From Pseudomonas trivialis (GTDB lineage Bacteria > Pseudomonadota > Gammaproteobacteria > Pseudomonadales > Pseudomonadaceae): a stretch of 64,000 nt of DNA. Position 1 is the stretch's first letter; each line of letters begins with the position of its first letter. Where the stretch lies: the NCBI RefSeq assembly GCF_001439805.1, contig NZ_JYLK01000002.1:372001-436000 (forward strand), given 5' to 3'. This document shows, one piece after another, positions 11,063 through 19,125 of this stretch. Below the pieces are notes generated by a model, which worked only from the letters and a program-made list of their open reading frames with translations, made no database searches and was not told where the DNA came from. The position numbers and the translations under genes are program-made.

Positions 11063-11315
11063 ATGGGCGGCCATTTATAGCGTCAATACAAAATTGCGCC
11101 TAACACGTTCAGTCTTTCCCTACTTGCTTTTCTAATTCCAAAATAAAAAAACAAACGAAACTTACAGCATTGAATCTACGGTCTTTTCCTACGCAATTAA
11201 GGTATCTGACTACTTTAAGACTTGATAACGCTCTTTATAATCCGTGATCTACTTGACCGAGCTGAAAAACGACTGGTTAACAGCGAATTATTCGCGATCA
11301 TGGAGCATCCCTTCG
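11063..11315 (+). other. AT-rich left boundary/leader region of the T3SS island
   Basis: A 253-bp non-coding stretch between the ychF terminator and hrpS. It is markedly AT-rich (runs of A and TTTTCC) compared with the GC-rich housekeeping side. I see no integrase, direct repeat or tRNA remnant here. It should hold the hrpS promoter; the only good -10 is TATAAT at 11236-11241. Confidence 0.5.
11213..11241 (+). promoter_or_regulatory. Possible sigma70-type promoter for hrpS
   Basis: TATAAT at 11236-11241 is a perfect -10 hexamer. The -35 at 17-bp spacing (CTTTAA, 11213-11218) is poor. Transcription from here would start near 11248, downstream of the in-frame GTG at 11244, which supports the ATG at 11316 as the hrpS start. 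Confidence 0.3.
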
Positions 11316-12245
11316 ATGTCGACCTCCTTCCATACGGAAAACGAAACAGACATCTCACTCTTCGAAAATCCGGACATTGAATACACAATTAACAGCACCG
11401 CCCCTCTCAATATCGACATCCTGTTACTGGGAGAAACCGGAACGGGCAAGGATACATTGGCTCAACGAATTCATCGGCTTTCAGGACGGCGCGGTAACTT
11501 TGTTGCTGTGAACTGTGCGGCAATCCCGGAAAGCCTCGCCGAGAGCCAGTTGTTCGGCGTCAACAGCGGCGCTTATACCGGTGCCACGCAATCACGCGCC
11601 GGGTTTATCGAGGCGGCGCATTTGGGCACCTTATACTTGGATGAAATCGACAGCATGCCCCTGCCCTTGCAGGCCAAGCTGCTGCGAGTGCTGGAGAGCC
11701 GGGGGGTCGAGCGCTTGGGCTCGATTCGGTTCATACCGGTGGACATGCGCGTCATCGCATCCGCCCAGCAGTCGTTGCATGGGATGGTTGAACAAGGGAC
11801 GTTTAGACGCGACCTCTATTTCCGCTTGAATGTAGTGAACATCCAGCTACCTCCCTTACGCGATCGCAGGGAGCGGATTATCCCCCTGTTCCTCAGCATG
11901 ATTGAGCAGGAGGCTGACTACTTCAGGTGCAAGGCCCCCCTTCCGCCTAGCGCTTTGCTGCAAGAATTACTATGTCACCCTTGGCTCGGCAATATCCGCG
12001 AACTACGCTCGGCCGCCAAACGCTTCGTATTGGAACTCCCACCTTTAGCGGACTCCACCATCAATCATCAAGAGAGGGAAATGCCACTCAAGGGCCGCCT
12101 GCAGCAAATCGAAAAATCATTGATTGAGGAGTCACTTCGCCGGCACAGCCACTGCGTAGATGGTGTGGCGTCAGAGTTGGGGGTTGCCAAGCGGACGCTG
12201 TACTACCGAATGAAGCAGTTGGATATCTCACTGAATCAAGAATAG
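11316..12245 (+). CDS. hrpS: Sigma54-dependent transcriptional activator HrpS/RspR
   Basis: AAA+ enhancer-binding protein that activates the sigma54 promoter of hrpL. The 309-residue product lacks a receiver domain, like P. syringae HrpR/HrpS. It has Walker A GETGTGKDT (39-47), the sigma54-contact loop as GAYTGA (85-90), Walker B LYLDEID (about 106-112) and a C-terminal Fis-type helix-turn-helix (VASELGVAKRTLYYRMKQL). I chose ATG 11316, with GGAG 10 nt upstream and a length close to HrpS; a GTG at 11244 would add 24 residues without a ribosome site. It is the only such activator here, where P. syringae has a HrpR/HrpS pair. Confidence 0.92.
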   Translation: MSTSFHTENETDISLFENPDIEYTINSTAPLNIDILLLGETGTGKDTLAQRIHRLSGRRGNFVAVNCAAIPESLAESQLFGVNSGAYTGATQSRAGFIEAAHLGTLYLDEIDSMPLPLQAKLLRVLESRGVERLGSIRFIPVDMRVIASAQQSLHGMVEQGTFRRDLYFRLNVVNIQLPPLRDRRERIIPLFLSMIEQEADYFRCKAPLPPSALLQELLCHPWLGNIRELRSAAKRFVLELPPLADSTINHQEREMPLKGRLQQIEKSLIEESLRRHSHCVDGVASELGVAKRTLYYRMKQLDISLNQE

Positions 12246-12311
12246 TTGCAAGCCAAGCGAATTCCTGAAACCTGATTTACACACTTTGAAACATTTGCCC
12301 TGCCATGGATT

Positions 12312-12339
12312 GGAACGCTTGATTTTCTTGAACCACACA
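12312..12339 (+). promoter_or_regulatory. hrp box (HrpL-dependent promoter) for the pilin-hrpB-hrcJ-hrpD-hrpE operon
   Basis: GGAACG-N15-CCACACA against the known consensus GGAACC-N15/16-CCACNNA: one mismatch in the -35 block, perfect -10 block and allowed spacing. It ends 87 nt before the pilin ATG. Confidence 0.88.
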
Positions 12340-12426
12340 GGTAACGAGACAACTCCGCAGGTGTGCCCAGGTACGTCAGGGTTGCTCTAAATCCAAGCAA
12401 GTTAAATGAACAGCGAGGAATACATT

Positions 12427-12627
12427 ATGGCAATAGGTGGAGTGGGTTCAAACCCAATGAACGCTCTTTCGGGTATTAGCGGCGGCTTAAGTGCACAAGC
12501 AGCAGACGCTGGCATCGAAGCTGCAGCAGGGAAGAGACGCGCTGATGGCGTCAAAAACGCATGGAAATTTACAGAAAACATGAATACATCTGGCTTAAAA
12601 GCAGCGGCTGACGCAATTCGTCTGTGA
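12427..12627 (+). CDS. Candidate type III pilin (HrpA/RspA-like), small secreted protein
   Basis: A 66-residue protein rich in Ala, Gly, Ser and Met with no Cys and only one Trp, starting MAIGGVGSNPMNALSGISGG, with a helical C-terminal half (SGLKAAADAIRL). Composition, size and place (first gene after the hrp box, just before hrpB/hrcJ) match HrpA-type pilins, which diverge too far for direct identification. AGGA at 12416-12419 with 7-nt spacing fixes the start at 12427 rather than the in-frame ATG at 12406. A strong hairpin follows, as expected for a pilin made in excess of the genes behind it. Confidence 0.7.
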   Translation: MAIGGVGSNPMNALSGISGGLSAQAADAGIEAAAGKRRADGVKNAWKFTENMNTSGLKAAADAIRL

Positions 12628-12642
12628 TGGATGAGTGAATCT

Positions 12643-12681
12643 ACAGCCTTCCCTGTACTGAGTGGCAGGGAGGGCTGTTTA
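12643..12681 (+). terminator. Hairpin after the pilin gene (attenuator or 3' stabiliser)
   Basis: ACAGCCTTCCCTG (12643-12655) pairs with CAGGGAGGGCTGT (12666-12678) with one G-U pair, followed by a short TTT. It lies 15 nt after the pilin stop inside the operon, so it probably gives partial termination or mRNA stabilisation and thus more pilin than hrpB-hrpE product. Confidence 0.7.
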
Positions 12682-12756
12682 CGTGAACAAGATGACAGCA
12701 AGTCTGACGCCGCGGCGTAAAGTAAATTGCCCTCTGCACCTTAAGTAATAGGTCCC

Positions 12757-13125
12757 ATGATGATAGGAAAAATACGCGTCACCGAGCAGGATAACGTTGA
12801 TAACAACGACAGCACCTATGAATCTTCGACTTTCAGCATAGCAGCCAATTTTTTCAGATTCCGGACAAGTACTTCGTCATTCTCAGGTAAGGCAATAGAT
12901 TTCACCGGGTCTCAAAATATACTATCCGATGCATCAGGAAGAGCATCTGCGCTGACGACGAGCATGACAACTAGCTTACGCGCTTTGAGCGACAAAAACA
13001 GATTCGACGAAGCACGAAAATACCCCGGCCAACTTTCTGACGCCTTATTGTTCAACAGCCTGATATTCAAGGGCGTCGGCGAGACTATGAAATGCGTCGA
13101 TAAACTGTGCAACCTTCCGGGATAA
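12757..13125 (+). CDS. hrpB: Type III secretion inner rod protein HrpB (SctI)
   Basis: A 122-residue soluble protein, Ser/Thr-rich in the first half with a C-terminal amphipathic helix region (LLFNSLIFKGVGETMKCVDKLC) of the kind seen in SctI inner-rod proteins. It is placed between the pilin and hrcJ, exactly where hrpB lies in Hrp1 clusters. Assignment rests mainly on position and size. The ATG at 12757 has a second ATG next to it (12760). The stop is 2 nt from the hrcJ start. Confidence 0.75.
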   Translation: MMIGKIRVTEQDNVDNNDSTYESSTFSIAANFFRFRTSTSSFSGKAIDFTGSQNILSDASGRASALTTSMTTSLRALSDKNRFDEARKYPGQLSDALLFNSLIFKGVGETMKCVDKLCNLPG

Positions 13126-13127
13126 AA

Positions 13128-13925
13128 ATGACTCGTCCTCAGCTTATTGCATTAACGATGTGCCTATCTCTCATGCTGAATGCCTGCAGCGACAGTGTCG
13201 AACTCCATCGTAAGCTATCCGAACAGGAAGCCAATGAAGTAGTCGCGGAATTGGCAGACAAGCATATTCGCGCCACAAAAGCCCCTGCCAAAGATGGCGT
13301 TGTTGTAGTGGTCAACTCTGCAGATATCGGGCGTGCCGTACGAACGCTGGAAGCCGTCGGGCTCCCGCGGACAGCACGAGCCACCATGGGAGACACCTTT
13401 CGCAAAGAAGGCGTTATCTCGACTCCCCTGGAGGAGCGCGCGCGTTATATATATGCCTTGTCCCAAGAGTTGGAGACCACGTTGTCGAACATAGACGGCG
13501 TTATCGTCGCCCGTGTTCACGTGGTCCTGCCTGAACGGGTTGCACCGGGCGAACCGGTACAGCCGGCCTCCGCCTCAGTGTTCATCAAACATGATCCACG
13601 GCTGGACCCCGACAACATAAGGGCGCGTGTAGTCCGAATGGTAGCCAGCAGTCTTCCGGGTATGACGACAGCTCAAGAAAACTCAAAAAAGTTGACGGTG
13701 GTATTTGTCCCTGCGACAGCCTATCTGGAACAGCAACGCTTGACTTACTTCGGCCCGTTCCTGGTTCCTGAAAAAGACCTCGGCTTTTGGCGCGCTATCG
13801 TTACATCTACCCTACTTACGGCAGTGCTGATAGTTGTTGCTGTCATATTTTGGCGTAATCGAGCGCGACGGGCGAAGCCTATATCTCCCTCCCACGACAC
13901 TCCAGCCCAATCACTAAATGACTAA
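13128..13925 (+). CDS. hrcJ: Type III secretion inner membrane ring lipoprotein HrcJ (SctJ)
   Basis: Lipoprotein of the basal-body inner ring. With ATG 13128 the 265-residue product has a signal ending in LNAC (Cys20), the SctJ/FliF-like ring-building domain (ELHRKLSEQEANEVVAEL; TPLEERARYIYALSQELE; GVIVARVHVVLPER; ASVFIKHDP) and a C-terminal transmembrane segment (about 220-245) with a basic cytoplasmic tail. The upstream in-frame ATG at 13107 would put seven polar residues before the signal. It overlaps hrpD by 8 nt. Confidence 0.95.
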   Translation: MTRPQLIALTMCLSLMLNACSDSVELHRKLSEQEANEVVAELADKHIRATKAPAKDGVVVVVNSADIGRAVRTLEAVGLPRTARATMGDTFRKEGVISTPLEERARYIYALSQELETTLSNIDGVIVARVHVVLPERVAPGEPVQPASASVFIKHDPRLDPDNIRARVVRMVASSLPGMTTAQENSKKLTVVFVPATAYLEQQRLTYFGPFLVPEKDLGFWRAIVTSTLLTAVLIVVAVIFWRNRARRAKPISPSHDTPAQSLND

Positions 13926-14493
13926 TATCTCGTGGGTTCAATGGTGGGCAACGCCCTGGATGGACTCGCACGAAAGCTGGATATCCGCAGATAAGCAGCC
14001 TGCGCTTAGTGCGCTATGCCGCACGCGACGGGTATTGACGGTTTCAATTTACGGCGTGGCCCCGTGCCTACCCCCTCCTCCCGAGCCCACGTTACTTCAA
14101 CTTGCTCTGGCGCCGGGCGATCAACTCGATTTGATACTGGCCCTGATTAACAGCATCTGCCGGCCTTCTTACGCAAGTGTATTGGATGAACATCAACATC
14201 AGTGGTGCAAACGACTATCCAAAGCATTGTCTCCCGATATGTTGCAGCCCGCTGTTGACCCCTTGCAATTGCTGCGTGCCTGGGTCAACCCGGACATTTG
14301 GCAAAGACTCAGATTAAGGTTCCCTCGTCAGCGTGTTCTGGCGGTGGAACAAACAGAACCTTTGGCCGGTGACCCTGGGCCCCGTCTCGATACCCTTTGG
14401 CAGGCGGTCGTCTGGCGTGCCGCGGCGAAAAACGGAAAGGGTAATGATCCCTATGCGAAGGGCCTGGAGACTAATAATGTTTTGCCGAATTAA
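13918..14493 (+). CDS. hrpD: Type III secretion protein HrpD (SctK, sorting-platform)
   Basis: A 191-residue cytoplasmic protein, Trp- and Leu-rich, without signal or membrane segment. Its position between hrcJ and hrpE and its size identify it as HrpD of Hrp1 clusters, the SctK/YscK-type adaptor joining the SctQ-SctL sorting platform to the basal body. Sequence conservation in this family is low, so the call is largely by synteny. The gene overlaps hrcJ by 8 nt and hrpE by 17 nt. Confidence 0.8.
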   Translation: MTNISWVQWWATPWMDSHESWISADKQPALSALCRTRRVLTVSIYGVAPCLPPPPEPTLLQLALAPGDQLDLILALINSICRPSYASVLDEHQHQWCKRLSKALSPDMLQPAVDPLQLLRAWVNPDIWQRLRLRFPRQRVLAVEQTEPLAGDPGPRLDTLWQAVVWRAAAKNGKGNDPYAKGLETNNVLPN

Positions 14494-15094
14494 AATCCAC
14501 TTGCCTGAAGGTGCCTCCTTCCCTCAAAGCACCCTGATCTCCCGAGAAGTCATCGGGCGCTACACTCATGCCAGTGATGTGTTGGAGCAAGCAAATATCC
14601 AGGCCCTGCAACTACTGCAATCCGCAGCAGAGCAACGTGAAGACCTGTTGGAAAAGGCCTCCCTGGAAATCTGGCAACGTGCCAATGCTCAGCTCAAACG
14701 TTGGGAAAACGATCGTCTGGCGATGTGCAATCAAATTGAACACTACGCTTCTTCTATTGCCAACCAGGCGATTCGCCTATTGCTTGACGATACGCCTGTT
14801 TCACTACGCCTGGCAGCCTTGGTCAAACAATTGCTGGCGAGCGAGGTTCCAACGGTCGAGGCGACATTGCTTTGTAATTCATTCGACTTCGAGACAATGA
14901 AGCAATGCCTTATGACTTATGGCAATACTCTCTGGATGTTACGTCCCGACGACACGGTTAAACCTCAGACACTGGTGCTGAACACCGAGGAAGGAGATTT
15001 CCGCATTGATTGGGCCTCGATGCTCGAGCTTTTTCTGAAGCATAACAATGCTTATATAATGGATCTTGAAACACACGGTGAAACTTTTAAATAA
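14477..15094 (+). CDS. hrpE: Type III secretion ATPase regulator HrpE (SctL stator)
   Basis: SctL/FliH-type stator that links the HrcN ATPase to the HrcQ platform. The 205-residue product starts MFCRIKIHLPEGASFPQSTLISREV. It contains a long helical stalk (about residues 30-100, ANIQALQLLQSAAEQREDLLEKASLEIWQRANAQ in outline) and a C-terminal domain ending GDFRIDWASMLELFL, as in this family. The ATG at 14477 overlaps the end of hrpD by 17 nt and is preceded by GGAG. Confidence 0.88.
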   Translation: MFCRIKIHLPEGASFPQSTLISREVIGRYTHASDVLEQANIQALQLLQSAAEQREDLLEKASLEIWQRANAQLKRWENDRLAMCNQIEHYASSIANQAIRLLLDDTPVSLRLAALVKQLLASEVPTVEATLLCNSFDFETMKQCLMTYGNTLWMLRPDDTVKPQTLVLNTEEGDFRIDWASMLELFLKHNNAYIMDLETHGETFK

Positions 15095-15105
15095 AATGCT
15101 GAACC

Positions 15106-15133
15106 GGAACCGTCTTGGAATATTTGCCACATA
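15106..15133 (+). promoter_or_regulatory. hrp box for the hrpF-(hrpG)-hrcC-hrpT operon
   Basis: A perfect GGAACC-N15-CCACATA match to the HrpL consensus, 12 nt after the hrpE stop and ending 27 nt before the hrpF ATG. In P. syringae these genes belong to the hrpC operon, which likewise has its own hrp box. Confidence 0.93.
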
Positions 15134-15160
15134 GAAGGACACACATTAGGAGCTACCCCG

Positions 15161-15379
15161 ATGGACTTTTATACCGGATACAAAGATCGGCTTCTGAGTG
15201 ATACAAAACTCAGTCGAAGGAACCTGCTGGACACGATGGAAAACAACTCTGGCTCCGAGGAAGACATGACCCTGTTCTTCGACCTCATCGTCAAGAATCG
15301 TATGACCGAGTATGTGTTCAACGAGCACACAAGAGTGAGGCATATGCTGCTAAAGGCGGGGCTGGATAGCGGGAAATAA
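15161..15379 (+). CDS. hrpF: Type III secretion protein HrpF
   Basis: A 72-residue, charged, helical, soluble protein (MDFYTGYKDRLLSDTKLS...). Position directly after a hrp box and upstream of hrcC matches HrpF of Hrp1 clusters, a small protein reported to act with the pilin HrpA. The start has AGGAG upstream (AGGAGCTACCCCG). The identification is by context and size rather than strong sequence similarity. The next reading frame begins at the base after its stop. Confidence 0.75.
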   Translation: MDFYTGYKDRLLSDTKLSRRNLLDTMENNSGSEEDMTLFFDLIVKNRMTEYVFNEHTRVRHMLLKAGLDSGK

Positions 15380-15618
15380 ATGAAACACTTACTGACCCAC
15401 TGGCTGACACGCCACACCCAAGCATTAAGACTGTTCGCACATCATGACGAAATATGCCTGCGACTGATTCGAGCACGTTGCTGTTGAGTGTCCAACTTAT
15501 CCTAGATTGCATTGAGTCGCTGCTCAACCAGCGCGATCTATGGCTCGCCGTAGCTTCGCGCCGGGTCCCTACCAATACGAACTTCAGTCGCCCTTCACGA
15601 CGCTCGTTGCCCCGCTAA
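15380..15618 (+). pseudogene. hrpG: Probable hrpG remnant, interrupted by a frameshift
   Basis: ATG at 15380, directly after the hrpF stop, opens a 35-codon frame (MKHLLTHWLTRHTQALRLFAHHDE...) that stops at 15487. In the -1 frame a second segment (15454-15618) reads SVQLILDCIESLLNQRDLWLAVASRR and then stops just before hrcC. Joined by one frameshift they make about 75-80 residues that look like one small helical protein in the place of hrpG. In P. syringae HrpG relieves HrpV repression of HrpS. It could instead be two tiny real ORFs or non-coding; I cannot verify homology. Confidence 0.45.
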
Positions 15619-15632
15619 TCAGAGAATTCTCT

Positions 15633-17771
15633 ATGCATAACCAGCACTCCAAGCCTAACAACTTGCGCGTCGACTCTGCGTGTACCACGCCTAGAAGAAA
15701 CTGTTGGCGCAGCCTGATCTTCATGCCCTGGTTGCTTCTCCCACTGGAGACCGCCCTGGCCGCCGTCCCTGCCGAGTGGAAAAACACCGCCTACGCTTAT
15801 GAGGCCGAACATAAGCCGGTTCGGGATGTACTGGAGGACTTCGCCCAGACCTTCGGTACCCAACTGCAAATCGATGGCCTGCTCGATGGCACTGTCAATG
15901 GAAAGATACGCGCCAATACCCCCCAGTCGATGCTCGACAGGCTGGCGGTAGAACACCGTTTCCAGTGGTACTTGTACAACAACACCCTCTATATCAGCAC
16001 CCTGGACCTGCAAGAGTCGGCCCGTCTGGAAGTCTCTGCCGAGACCGTCGCCGACCTCAAGCGGGCCCTGACCGATATCGGCTTGCTTGACAGCCGTTTC
16101 GGCTGGGGTGAACTGCCGGATGATGGCGTGGTATTGGTCTCTGGTCCCAAGCGTTACATCGACCAGATCAAGCAATTCAGCAGCAAGCGTAAAACCGCCG
16201 ACGAAAAGCAGAGCGTACTCAGCTACCCGCTGAAGTTCGCCAACGCAGCGGATCGCCAAATCGATTATCGCGGCGAAAAAATCACCATCCCGGGTGTCGC
16301 CAGCATGCTGCAGGGGTTATTGGAGCCGCGGGAAGCGTCCACCCTCTCGTCGATGAACACGGGCCTCAAGTCATCACAACCTTCGCCTATCACTGCGAGC
16401 ATTCCCCGGCTGAACAACCCTTTGCTGGGGCAAATGCTCGGTCAGACAGGGAGCGCCGGGCAGTTGGAAAGCGGTGCGACGCTCACCCCTCGCGCGCCCG
16501 TGTCCAGAGGCAGAATTCGCGTCGAAGCCGATGTACGCAACAACGCTGTGCTGATCTACGACCTGCCAGAGCGCCAGACGATGTACCTCGAACTGATTAC
16601 CCAGCTCGACGTGGCGCGCAAGCTGGTGGAAATCGACGCAATCATCCTGGATATCGAGCGCACTCAATTGCGTGAATTCGGGGTGACCTGGGGTTTCCAG
16701 AACAGCCGCTTCCGTGGCGGCGTGAACATGGCGCCGGGCACTTCATCGCAAGTGTCGATCGCCAGCCGGGACCGCTTCTTTGCCGATATACGCGCGCTTG
16801 AGCAACGCGGCCTGGCGACCATGGTGTCCAACCCCTCGGTCCTCACCCTGGAAAACCAGCCGGCGGTCATCGACTTCAACCGTACCCAGTACCTCACAGC
16901 AGGCAATGAGGTCGCGACCATCTTGCCCATCACCGTCGGCACCAGTTTCCAGGTGGTGCCCAGGGTGACTACCTCGAGTGGCGCGCATCAGGTTCACCTT
17001 GCCGTAGATATCGAAGACGGTAATTTCGACGAATCAAACCCCGATCGCATCGGGCCCGACGTACGCCGCGGCAAGGTCAGCACCCAGGCGGTCATCGCGG
17101 AAAAGCGCTCATTGGTGGTGGGTGGCTTCCATGTCACCGAGAGCACTGACAAACGCCGCAAGGTCCCGCTGCTGGGGGACATTCCGCTGCTGGGCAGGGC
17201 GCTTTTTTCCTCCTCCGAACGCCAGAACAACCGTCGCGAACGCCTGTTTATCCTGACCCCACGCGTCATGGGCGATCAGGCAGACCCTTCACGTTATCTG
17301 CCTCAAGACGATCAGGTGGAGCTACAAGCCGCTCTCAAGCCTTTGGCCAGGCGTTATGCCGAACATCAGCCAGTGATCAAGCGCAGTGATATTACGGGCA
17401 CGCTGGCTCGTCTAGTGTCCGGCGAAGTGCCCCTGGCCTTCAAGGCGGCCCCCATGCCTCTGGGCCTGGGCACCCTGTGCAATACGCGTGAACTGCTGGC
17501 AATGAACACCGAACGCAGCCAGTGGTATGCCGGCCCGGAGTTCAATGTGGCGGTGGTGGTGCTGCGTAACCAGTTCAAGCGCAATGTGCGTATCGACGAA
17601 AAGGAATGCAGCAATTCGCAAACCCTGGCCGTCACCGTGTGGCCGCGCGCCTGGCTCAAACCGGGTGAAGAAGCCGAGGTATTTATCGCCATGCGCCCGG
17701 TGGTGAAAGATGAACACATCGGTGTTCCGCGCCCCTCCCTGATCACTCCAGCCAAGAAGGCCACGCCATGA
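15633..17771 (+). CDS. hrcC: Type III secretion outer membrane secretin HrcC (SctC)
   Basis: Secretin that forms the outer-membrane ring of the injectisome. From ATG 15633 the 712-residue product has a signal sequence ending near LETALA, N-domains (EWKNTAYAYEAEHKPVRDVLEDFAQ; FGWGELPDDGVVLVSGPKRYID), and the secretin core with RVEADVRNNAVLIYDLPER, VEIDAIILDIERTQLREFGV and SLVVGGFHVTESTDKRRKVPLLGDIPLLG. A C-terminal extension, where pilotins bind, follows. The in-frame ATG at 15540 would add 31 unconserved residues. The stop overlaps the hrpT start (ATGA). Confidence 0.95.
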   Translation: MHNQHSKPNNLRVDSACTTPRRNCWRSLIFMPWLLLPLETALAAVPAEWKNTAYAYEAEHKPVRDVLEDFAQTFGTQLQIDGLLDGTVNGKIRANTPQSMLDRLAVEHRFQWYLYNNTLYISTLDLQESARLEVSAETVADLKRALTDIGLLDSRFGWGELPDDGVVLVSGPKRYIDQIKQFSSKRKTADEKQSVLSYPLKFANAADRQIDYRGEKITIPGVASMLQGLLEPREASTLSSMNTGLKSSQPSPITASIPRLNNPLLGQMLGQTGSAGQLESGATLTPRAPVSRGRIRVEADVRNNAVLIYDLPERQTMYLELITQLDVARKLVEIDAIILDIERTQLREFGVTWGFQNSRFRGGVNMAPGTSSQVSIASRDRFFADIRALEQRGLATMVSNPSVLTLENQPAVIDFNRTQYLTAGNEVATILPITVGTSFQVVPRVTTSSGAHQVHLAVDIEDGNFDESNPDRIGPDVRRGKVSTQAVIAEKRSLVVGGFHVTESTDKRRKVPLLGDIPLLGRALFSSSERQNNRRERLFILTPRVMGDQADPSRYLPQDDQVELQAALKPLARRYAEHQPVIKRSDITGTLARLVSGEVPLAFKAAPMPLGLGTLCNTRELLAMNTERSQWYAGPEFNVAVVVLRNQFKRNVRIDEKECSNSQTLAVTVWPRAWLKPGEEAEVFIAMRPVVKDEHIGVPRPSLITPAKKATP

Positions 17772-17971
17772 AACACCCCTTGTTGTGCGTCACCCTGATC
17801 AGCACGGTGCTGCTCATCGCCGGCTGCACCCCGACGTGCAAGGGCGACTCCTGCTCACGCCCGCAAGCGACCAAGGATAAAATGGTGATCTGGTGGCCAC
17901 CGCAGATGCGCGTCGAGCCTGGCCCTTCCGGGGAACGCGCGGACTACCAGACGATATCGCTGGAACGATGA
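17768..17971 (+). CDS. hrpT: Type III secretion lipoprotein HrpT (secretin pilotin candidate)
   Basis: A 67-residue lipoprotein: signal MKHPLLCVTLISTVLLIAGC with lipobox LIAGC (Cys20), then a short mature part containing Cys residues and ending in a polar tail. It overlaps the hrcC stop by 4 nt. HrpT in Hrp1 clusters is an outer-membrane lipoprotein needed for HrcC assembly. No hrpV follows: the next feature is the convergent end of hrcU. Confidence 0.85.
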   Translation: MKHPLLCVTLISTVLLIAGCTPTCKGDSCSRPQATKDKMVIWWPPQMRVEPGPSGERADYQTISLER

Positions 17972-17976
17972 GCCTT

Positions 17977-18013
17977 GGCGAACAGCCTGACGATCAACGT
18001 CAGGCTGTTCGCC
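17977..18013. terminator. Bidirectional hairpin between convergent hrpT and hrcU
   Basis: A 16-bp perfect inverted repeat, GGCGAACAGCCTGACG (17977-17992) and its complement (17998-18013), with a 5-nt ATCAA loop. It lies 5 nt after the hrpT stop and 14 nt after the hrcU stop. There is no T-tract on either side, so it may rely on hairpin strength or act as a 3' stabiliser for both mRNAs. Confidence 0.75.
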
Positions 18014-18027
18014 GCGCCAGGCACTGA

Positions 18028-19125
18028 TCAGCGCAGCTCGAGCTCCGGCAGCTGCAGGGTTTCACGCTTGGTTTCGTCATCGAGTTCACGCAACGTGCGA
18101 TAAATCAGCGCCACAGCCTGCAAGGTTTCGCGCGGGATGCTCGCCCCGAGTTTATGGGTGTAGAGCGTGCGAGCCAGCCACACGCACTGGATGACCGGCA
18201 CCTCGGCGGCCTTCGCTCGCTGGATCAATGTGCGGGCATCTGCGTCCGTGCCCTTGCTGATCAGTATCGGCAGTGGCGTCTTACCGGGGTGGTAATACAA
18301 CGCGACGGCAAAGTGCGTGGGGTTGACCACCAGCATGTCGGATTCTTCCAGCTTGGGCAGCTTGGTCTTGGGTTCCTCGTTGGCCAATTGATAAGCCAAC
18401 GAGCGACGCTGCCCTTTCACATGGGGGTCGCCCTCCATGTTCTTGTACTCCTGGACAACCTCGACCTGGGTCATGCGCATGCGCTTGGCAAAAAAGTGCT
18501 TTTGCATCGCCAGGTCAATCAGCGCCAGCACCAGCAGAAGCCCCAGGCAGGCGTGCAGCAAGTGGCGAAACAGGCTGATCAGCGCAATGATGTAGCTCTG
18601 CAGATCAGTGGTGGCCAGGTTGATCAACGCGCCCAACGAGGGCCTGATCACCACGTACAACACCACGCCCAGGAGCACCGCCTTGGCAATGCTCAGCAGC
18701 AGGTTGATGACCGACTGGGCAGAAAACATTTGCTTGAGCTGATTGAGCGGGTTGATGCGGTTGAAATCGAGCTTCAACGTCTCCGGGGCAAACAGAAATC
18801 CGATCTGCATCCAACTGCCGATCAGCTTCATGATGATCGCCACCCCGACCATCAACAGGGCAAACGCGAAAAACATCACCAGCCCTTCAAACAGCACTTC
18901 TTCCAGCGCGCGTGCAAATGGCTGGCTCATGCTCGACATGGGCAACAGCATCAGTTGCTGGAAGCGTTGCATACTGCTTTCGGCGGCATACAACGCAATT
19001 TCACTGATGGCCGTGAGCACCAGTAACTTGCCCACATCCTGGCTTTGGGAAACCTGCCCTTTCTTGCGTTGATCGCGCAGCTTCTTGGCTGACGCCGGGT
19101 GCTTTTTTTCGCCTGAGTCACTCAT
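18028..19125 (-). CDS. hrcU: Type III secretion export apparatus switch protein HrcU (SctU)
   Basis: Inner-membrane export-gate component that self-cleaves and switches substrate class together with HrpP. The 365-residue product has four hydrophobic segments in the first 210 residues. A cytoplasmic domain follows, with the autocleavage motif NPTH at about 268-271 (DMLVVNPTHFAVALYY), intact. It is the last gene of the long minus-strand operon and overlaps hrcT by 4 nt. Confidence 0.97.
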   Translation of the reverse strand: MSDSGEKKHPASAKKLRDQRKKGQVSQSQDVGKLLVLTAISEIALYAAESSMQRFQQLMLLPMSSMSQPFARALEEVLFEGLVMFFAFALLMVGVAIIMKLIGSWMQIGFLFAPETLKLDFNRINPLNQLKQMFSAQSVINLLLSIAKAVLLGVVLYVVIRPSLGALINLATTDLQSYIIALISLFRHLLHACLGLLLVLALIDLAMQKHFFAKRMRMTQVEVVQEYKNMEGDPHVKGQRRSLAYQLANEEPKTKLPKLEESDMLVVNPTHFAVALYYHPGKTPLPILISKGTDADARTLIQRAKAAEVPVIQCVWLARTLYTHKLGASIPRETLQAVALIYRTLRELDDETKRETLQLPELELR

